A stretch of DNA of 64,000 nt from Candidatus Zhuqueibacterota bacterium (lineage in GTDB: Bacteria > Zhuqueibacterota > Zhuqueibacteria > Residuimicrobiales > Residuimicrobiaceae), in the NCBI GenBank assembly GCA_963169875.1, contig CAUJEL010000075.1, positions 17,899 to 81,898 on the forward strand, in the 5' to 3' direction. Position numbers and translations under genes: made by a program. Positions within the stretch are counted from its first letter, which is position 1. Each line of letters begins with the position of its first letter. Under the pieces are notes generated by a model. That model was not told the origin of the DNA. It did not search any database and saw nothing but the letters and a program-made list of their open reading frames with translations. Shown piece after piece: positions 59,423-64,000 of this stretch.

Positions 59423-59998
59423 TTATCCTCCAATATGCGTCGAGCGATAATTGCCGTCTTCCGGATAGATGCCGAGAAAACGCAGGGTAGTGCGTCCGGA
59501 ACGGATTCCCGGGTAAAGGATGATCGTGGGCACGCGGAATTTTCCCTGCAGCCGCTGTTCCAGCGAACCGACGCGAATGTAGGGATGCAGCGCCTCGAGA
59601 TCAGTGATGATGAGCAAATCCTTGTGTTCCGGTGTGAGAGCAGCCAGTTTTTGTTCGAGTTTGTTTTTCAGGTCGTCGTGGTTGATCAGAGCCTCGGCGA
59701 TGGTCTGGTTGATGGGCGCAAAATCGAGCGGCGCTTCTTTTTCGCTCTCGAGCCATATGTCGCGCAGCTCGTGCTGCTGTAAAATCTCGTGAATGGCCGC
59801 GGCCATGGAAAACGTATGCACCTGATAGTTGTCCAGCCTGAGTTTAGCCTGCCAGGATTTCAGGCGTCTTTTCACTTCCAGCATCTCTTCGGGCCGGAAG
59901 ATGAGATAATAGACCGGATCGTCGCTGGTCTGATTCAGGCGCTGACCCTGGCGTAAATAGGTGCGCAGTTCGTCAAAATTCTGCTGCAGCGATGGCAT
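59423..59998 (-). CDS. brxB: BREX protein BrxB (DUF1788-like)
   Basis: DDPVYYLIFRPEEMLEVKRRLKSW...DLLIITDLEALHPYIRVGSLEQRLQGKFRVPTIILYPG. Confidence 0.92.
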   Translation of the reverse strand: MPSLQQNFDELRTYLRQGQRLNQTSDDPVYYLIFRPEEMLEVKRRLKSWQAKLRLDNYQVHTFSMAAAIHEILQQHELRDIWLESEKEAPLDFAPINQTIAEALINHDDLKNKLEQKLAALTPEHKDLLIITDLEALHPYIRVGSLEQRLQGKFRVPTIILYPGIRSGRTTLRFLGIYPEDGNYRSTHIGG

Positions 59999-60770
59999 CC
60001 AGAGCCTCCTCCATGGTGGAAAAATTCCAGGTTATGCGCAGCAAATCGCCGGCGAATTGTACAATAAAAAAACGGGTCGGCAGTCGCTGCAGCGTCTGCA
60101 CGACTTCGAAGGGCTGTAATCCAAAGAGCTGCCAGTCCGGGTGGTGCATGATCTGGTGGTCATTGAGGCCGGAGAAGTGCAGCTCGTGGGCGAGAAAAAG
60201 GGCCGTGAGGGTGGTGATATTGAACGGGCGGAGCTTGCGATCGCTGGTGCGGCCTTTTTCGGCCAGATCAAAATCGGCCAGGCAGGTCATGAGGCCGCGG
60301 GCAATGCGGTCTCTGACCTCGGCGGACCAGGGTGTTGGAATCTCTCCGGTTTGGGTGGCCAGGTCGATGAACTCCAGGGCCTGTTCCTTGATGATCGCGC
60401 TGCGTCCGGCCTGAAAGGAGGTCCAGTAGACGCGGGCGATGAAATCGCGCAGAATCGCGTTGGCGCGGCAGGTGTAAATCAGGAACAGTTGATTGAGCGC
60501 GGCGGTGGATAGGCCGGCCTGCAGCAGAATTTTAAGATAGCGCGCCGGCCGGGCAGCCTCCTTGAAATAGCGCGGGGTGATGTGATTGGAGATGATATCC
60601 CGGGTGCGTTGCGCCGTGGCCTTGCGCAGCAGTCCTTGCTGCACGGCGAGAGTGGTCAGTTCTGCCGTGGAGAGGTCCGGAGTCCAGGCGCGCAGCAGCG
60701 CGATGGTCTCTTCCTGGAGACCGTGGCCTTTGGCGAACGCCACGTTGTATTTGACAGGCGGTTCACTCAT
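59973..60770 (-). CDS. brxA: BREX protein BrxA (DUF1819-like)
   Basis: Position upstream of brxB plus LLRKATAQRTRDIISNHITPRYF. Confidence 0.8.
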   Translation of the reverse strand: MSEPPVKYNVAFAKGHGLQEETIALLRAWTPDLSTAELTTLAVQQGLLRKATAQRTRDIISNHITPRYFKEAARPARYLKILLQAGLSTAALNQLFLIYTCRANAILRDFIARVYWTSFQAGRSAIIKEQALEFIDLATQTGEIPTPWSAEVRDRIARGLMTCLADFDLAEKGRTSDRKLRPFNITTLTALFLAHELHFSGLNDHQIMHHPDWQLFGLQPFEVVQTLQRLPTRFFIVQFAGDLLRITWNFSTMEEALDAIAAAEF

Positions 60771-61275
60771 GGCTGCAATAGGGAAAGCAGGGTGTGTTGG
60801 TCAAGAAAGCCTGATGGTAAAGGGCCGCCAATTGTTCGAGGAGGGTAGGCTCCTGGATGTCGCGAATGGATCCCAGCAACACGGCGCCGCCGGCCGCAGT
60901 GGAATCAAGGGCAGCATGGGCTTTGAGCCAACCCAGGGCGGTTTCGCGGTCTTTGATCAGATCAGCGGAAAGAGCGGATGCCGGGTCAAGGATGGCGTGG
61001 TGGACGTCCTCTTCGAGCGCAGCGGGGAGGCGGAAGAGGTGGTAGACGCTGCTTTTGCCGATGCGTTGGTCGTGGAGGCGGCGGGCGGCTTCGGCAGTAG
61101 AGTGAATAGCCGCGGAAAAGGCGGTCCTGGGAAAATTGATCTGCAGGAATTGCAGCCCGATGGAGCTGAGAAAATTGCTATCCCACCAGGCGAGTTGTTC
61201 TTTTTCGCCGAGGTATCCGACCAGGGTGCGGAGGGCGGCCAGTTGATGGATGGCGGTGGTTGATTCGCTGGGCAT
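60763..61275 (-). CDS. brxE: BrxE-family protein
   Basis: LRTLVGYLGEKEQLAWWDSNFLSSIGLQFLQINFPRTAF...; first gene of BREX unit, 8-bp overlap with brxA. Confidence 0.8.
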   Translation of the reverse strand: MPSESTTAIHQLAALRTLVGYLGEKEQLAWWDSNFLSSIGLQFLQINFPRTAFSAAIHSTAEAARRLHDQRIGKSSVYHLFRLPAALEEDVHHAILDPASALSADLIKDRETALGWLKAHAALDSTAAGGAVLLGSIRDIQEPTLLEQLAALYHQAFLTNTPCFPYCSHE

Positions 61276-61298
61276 TGCAGGTTCCTTGTGTAATATTC

Positions 61299-61335
61299 TA
61301 AGATGCAGTCCATCTTGATGGTGGACTGCATCTTA
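61299..61335. repeat. Palindromic repeat, family C, just upstream of brxE
   Basis: taagatgcagtcca tcttgatgg tggactgcatctta, perfect 14-bp arms. Confidence 0.9.
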
Positions 61336-61340
61336 ATATA

Positions 61341-61440
61341 GATTTGGGGCCAATGGGGCTGAGGAAATTGGCATACCCCCGAGCATATTGCGGTTTTTCC
61401 CCGAGAAAATCCACGGTAAGTCTGAGCCGGGCGATTCCGG
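61341..61440 (-). pseudogene. Remnant of a second brxE-like gene
   Basis: Minus strand reads IARLRLTVDFLGEKPQYARGYANFLSPIGPKS, aligning with intact BrxE LAALRTLVGYLGEKEQLAWWDSNFLSSIGLQF; no start, truncated next to palindrome C. Confidence 0.75.
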
Positions 61441-61578
61441 CAGCTGAATGATTTGGCTGGATGGGCATGGCACCATCGTGCGCTGGTTGATGATTATTGG
61501 TTGTTTACGGGAATATGCAATTTTTTACGATAAAATCAAAACAGAAATATCAAGTGTAAAAAATTTTTGGTTAAGAAA

Positions 61579-61627
61579 TATCAGACATCTCGATGGTGTC
61601 GGATATTTAGTCCCGGTTTATCCGGGT
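61579..61627. repeat. Palindromic repeat, family B (reverse orientation)
   Basis: Reverse complement CCCGGATAAACCGGGACTAAATATCCGACACCATCGAGATGTCTGATA. Confidence 0.55.
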
Positions 61628-61686
61628 TGGGGGAGTAGGCTCCTTATTCGATTGCCAGAATAACGTCAAGTTTGAAGATATGGGAC

Positions 61687-61738
61687 TGTTGCAAAAATCG
61701 CAACAGTATAAAGATTGTTTGTTGCAATTTCTGCAACA
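61687..61738. promoter_or_regulatory. Pair of TGTTGCA-N5-(T/C)GCAACA dyads
   Basis: tgttgcaaaaatcgcaaca (61687-61705) and tgttgcaatttctgcaaca (61720-61738), centres 33 bp apart. Confidence 0.6.
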
Positions 61739-62175
61739 CTTAAAATCCAGGAATATGTTTAGTTGAGATAACTCGTTGAAAATATGATAGCACAAAATAT
61801 GAGATGATTGGCATGAGATTTGTAATTTTGATCCAATAGAGCGCATGGAATTTGAACAGTTTTTTCTGGACTAGGATATGAAGTTTCATCATTGGTCCCT
61901 CTTTTAGCATTGTTATATTTTTACGAATGTTATGAACAATACAAGTCTGTTCTCATTTTTTCAGTAAATCATACGGCGCCATATGTTTTTTGGGGGGGAA
62001 GAACATTTTTGGCAACTGGCTAAATGATCCTGTCATCGAAGAGATTCCGAAAGGATCATGAATTCAGATAATCCCCATGGTGAAGAGGAGCCCTAAAAAG
62101 CATTTCTTCAATCGTGCAACATTGAGTTATTGATAATAAAAGAAACATTGAATTTACAGCTAATCTACCAACCGG

Positions 62176-62222
62176 GATAAACCAGAACCAAAGGTCGGAC
62201 ACCTTTAAGGTGTCCGACCTCT
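62176..62222. repeat. Palindromic repeat, family B
   Basis: gataaaccagaaccaa aggtcggacacc tttaa ggtgtccgacct, perfect 12-bp arms. Confidence 0.8.
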
Positions 62223-62263
62223 CTTAAATAACAATATGAACGTCAGCAAGAAGAGGAGGCACT

Positions 62264-64000
62264 ATGAACCGCTTGCAGAAAATTTTCCATGTAATTATAA
62301 GCTCTTTTTTATTATTCACTTTTCTCCACTGTTCAAAAAGTCCAAATGAAGCGAAGGAAGGCCAGCCAAATACTCATGAACAAATCGGGACTATAGATGG
62401 GTCAGGCGGAAGAGTCCAAATTACTTTACCCAATACTGCATTGACTGGCTCGTATGTTAAAATTCCAGATGGTGCTCTCTCATCATCTACCAAAATATCC
62501 ATTCAAGCTGCTGCAAAAAGTTACTCTTTTATGGGAGACTCTTCAAATATCTATGTCTCGATGGAGCCATCAGGAGTTGTTTTCAATAAACCTGTAGAAA
62601 TTGGTATCCCCTTTAATAACTTTGTGAACCCGAATGAACTGGAAGTTTTTTATTTTGATGAGAATATAAAACTTTGGAAGCCGTTACCCAAGATTGGTAT
62701 TGATTCAAATCAAAAATTGATCATTGCTCAGACGAATCATTTTTCTGTTTTTACGGCAACTAAGTCTATTGCATCTTTCAATATAAATTTGTACAAGGTT
62801 GGCGATAAAATTGCTGCTGGCATCAAACTGCTCACGTTTCTGCAATTTTTGCCGACGTCTGATATCACCTATTTTCATTCACGCTGTGCTAATGTTTATG
62901 ATTATTTAAACATGTTTCCTAAAGATTTTAAATTCAATTATGAAGTTGAATTGCGTGAAGTCGTGGATTATCGGCTTGATAAGCCTTTGCAAACAGTGAC
63001 GATGGGCTGGGGAATTTCATCTGAAAGCCGCACAAAAAATTATAAAATACAGGCAAGAGATCGACAGGGTAACATTCTTTATCAATCAACAAGATATCTG
63101 TTTATGGATGAAGTGATCAAATTTTTTTCTGGAGAACCTCTTCTTTTTAAATTTGACAAAGTGATACCTTCACCGGATAAGAAATATTATGTAGATGTAG
63201 CCTTATTTTTTACAACAAATTTTAATTTTTATTGCTGCAATGGAGATTTTTTTAATATTCCCGGTCATTTTGTTTCCTCCGATGATTTTCCTAAAAGAAT
63301 TAGTGAAATGTCTGCCCCGCCTGACCGCGATGGTGATGGCTTGACTGATGATTATGATGTCCCAGATGGAGAAAAACCTATCGTAAGTATTACTAGCCCA
63401 AGAGATGGTGCGACATTTGGACAGGGACAGGGAATAACCTTTGCTGGCAGTGCTACTGATGTTGAAGATGGCACGATACCCAATAATATGCTGATTTGGG
63501 AATCGGACAAAGATGGATATCTCGAGTCGGGGAAAAGCTTTACTCGTTCCAATCTTTCAATAAACACGCATATTATTACCTTAAATGCAATGGATAAAAG
63601 TGGTAATTTGAGCAATAAAAACATAACCATTCAAGTTATACCTCCCATTCTCCAGACCAATATGTCCGTCATTCCACTCAATGCGTTGGCTAATAGCAGT
63701 GCAGAATTTACTGTCACCTCAAATATCAGCTGGAGCATCAATAATCCCGCCTCGTGGCTGACGCTGGACGCGACCAGTGGCACAGGAAACAAGACTATCA
63801 AAGTGACGGCCAAAAGTGCCAACACTTCTACGTTGACACGTGAAGCGACATTGACGATTACCGGCGGTGGGATCACCAGGACGGTGACAGTGACCCAGCA
63901 GGGAACCAGTGCCAGTCTTGAAGTCAACCCCAATACCATGACACTGGCATCTGCCGCAAACAGCAATAGTACTTTTGGAATCACCTCGAATATCAACTGG
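62264..64000 (+). CDS. Lipoprotein with ZU5-like N-terminus, Ig-like domain and BACON-like repeats (runs off window)
   Basis: ATG 62264, lipobox FLHCSK, frame open for 579 codons to window end; SSAEFTVTSNISWSINNPASWLTLDATSGTGNKTIKVTAKSANTS...REATLTITGGGITRTVTVTQQG BACON-like. Confidence 0.82.
   Translation, partial: MNRLQKIFHVIISSFLLFTFLHCSKSPNEAKEGQPNTHEQIGTIDGSGGRVQITLPNTALTGSYVKIPDGALSSSTKISIQAAAKSYSFMGDSSNIYVSMEPSGVVFNKPVEIGIPFNNFVNPNELEVFYFDENIKLWKPLPKIGIDSNQKLIIAQTNHFSVFTATKSIASFNINLYKVGDKIAAGIKLLTFLQFLPTSDITYFHSRCANVYDYLNMFPKDFKFNYEVELREVVDYRLDKPLQTVTMGWGISSESRTKNYKIQARDRQGNILYQSTRYLFMDEVIKFFSGEPLLFKFDKVIPSPDKKYYVDVALFFTTNFNFYCCNGDFFNIPGHFVSSDDFPKRISEMSAPPDRDGDGLTDDYDVPDGEKPIVSITSPRDGATFGQGQGITFAGSATDVEDGTIPNNMLIWESDKDGYLESGKSFTRSNLSINTHIITLNAMDKSGNLSNKNITIQVIPPILQTNMSVIPLNALANSSAEFTVTSNISWSINNPASWLTLDATSGTGNKTIKVTAKSANTSTLTREATLTITGGGITRTVTVTQQGTSASLEVNPNTMTLASAANSNSTFGITSNINW

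Noticed and set aside
61607-61846. 79-aa Cys-rich ORF on the minus strand in the BREX-upstream spacer
   Set aside because: Overlaps palindromic repeats, AT-rich, no ribosome-binding or homology signal recognisable.

Overview
About 64 kb of a bacterial chromosome. NYPNPFN-type C-terminal sorting domains, BACON-like repeats and lipoproteins suggest an uncultured FCB-group bacterium (KSB1/Calditrichota/Ignavibacteria-like; inference only). The left 40 kb is mostly housekeeping and secreted proteins: TldD/TldE, cyclophilin, UvrC/Cho-like GIY-YIG protein, SbcD-like phosphoesterase, CotH/lamin-tail protein, M1 aminopeptidase, SpoIIE phosphatase, subtilase, beta-helix/dockerin protein, S74 tail-fibre-like protein and HicBA. 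Two unusual multi-gene loci are embedded there. (i) 4.05-11.94 kb: an MBL-fold/NtrC-like AAA+ fusion divergent from a P-loop ATPase / MoxR / vWA / unknown operon. (ii) 27.66-32.05 kb: an unknown protein, a zinc-finger anti-sigma-like protein, and a Lon-like protease domain fused to a TM helix and beta-propeller-like repeats. The right part (39.9-61.5 kb) is a BREX island, brxE-brxA-brxB-brxC-pglX(N)-OLD nuclease-pglX(C) // higBA, abiEi, truncated abiEii // pglZ-brxL. Its most striking feature is that pglX is split into two ORFs by an OLD-family (AAA + TOPRIM) nuclease gene, with ATGA start/stop overlaps at both junctions, inside a visibly AT-richer cassette that also carries the pglX target-recognition part. 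BrxL carries an MIT_C-like C-terminus. Related palindromic elements lie at both ends and at the internal module boundary of the island, a brxE remnant sits at its edge, and an RtcR-like CARF-sigma54 activator with a large dyad operator lies next to it. All domain calls are by eye from motifs; no database search was run.
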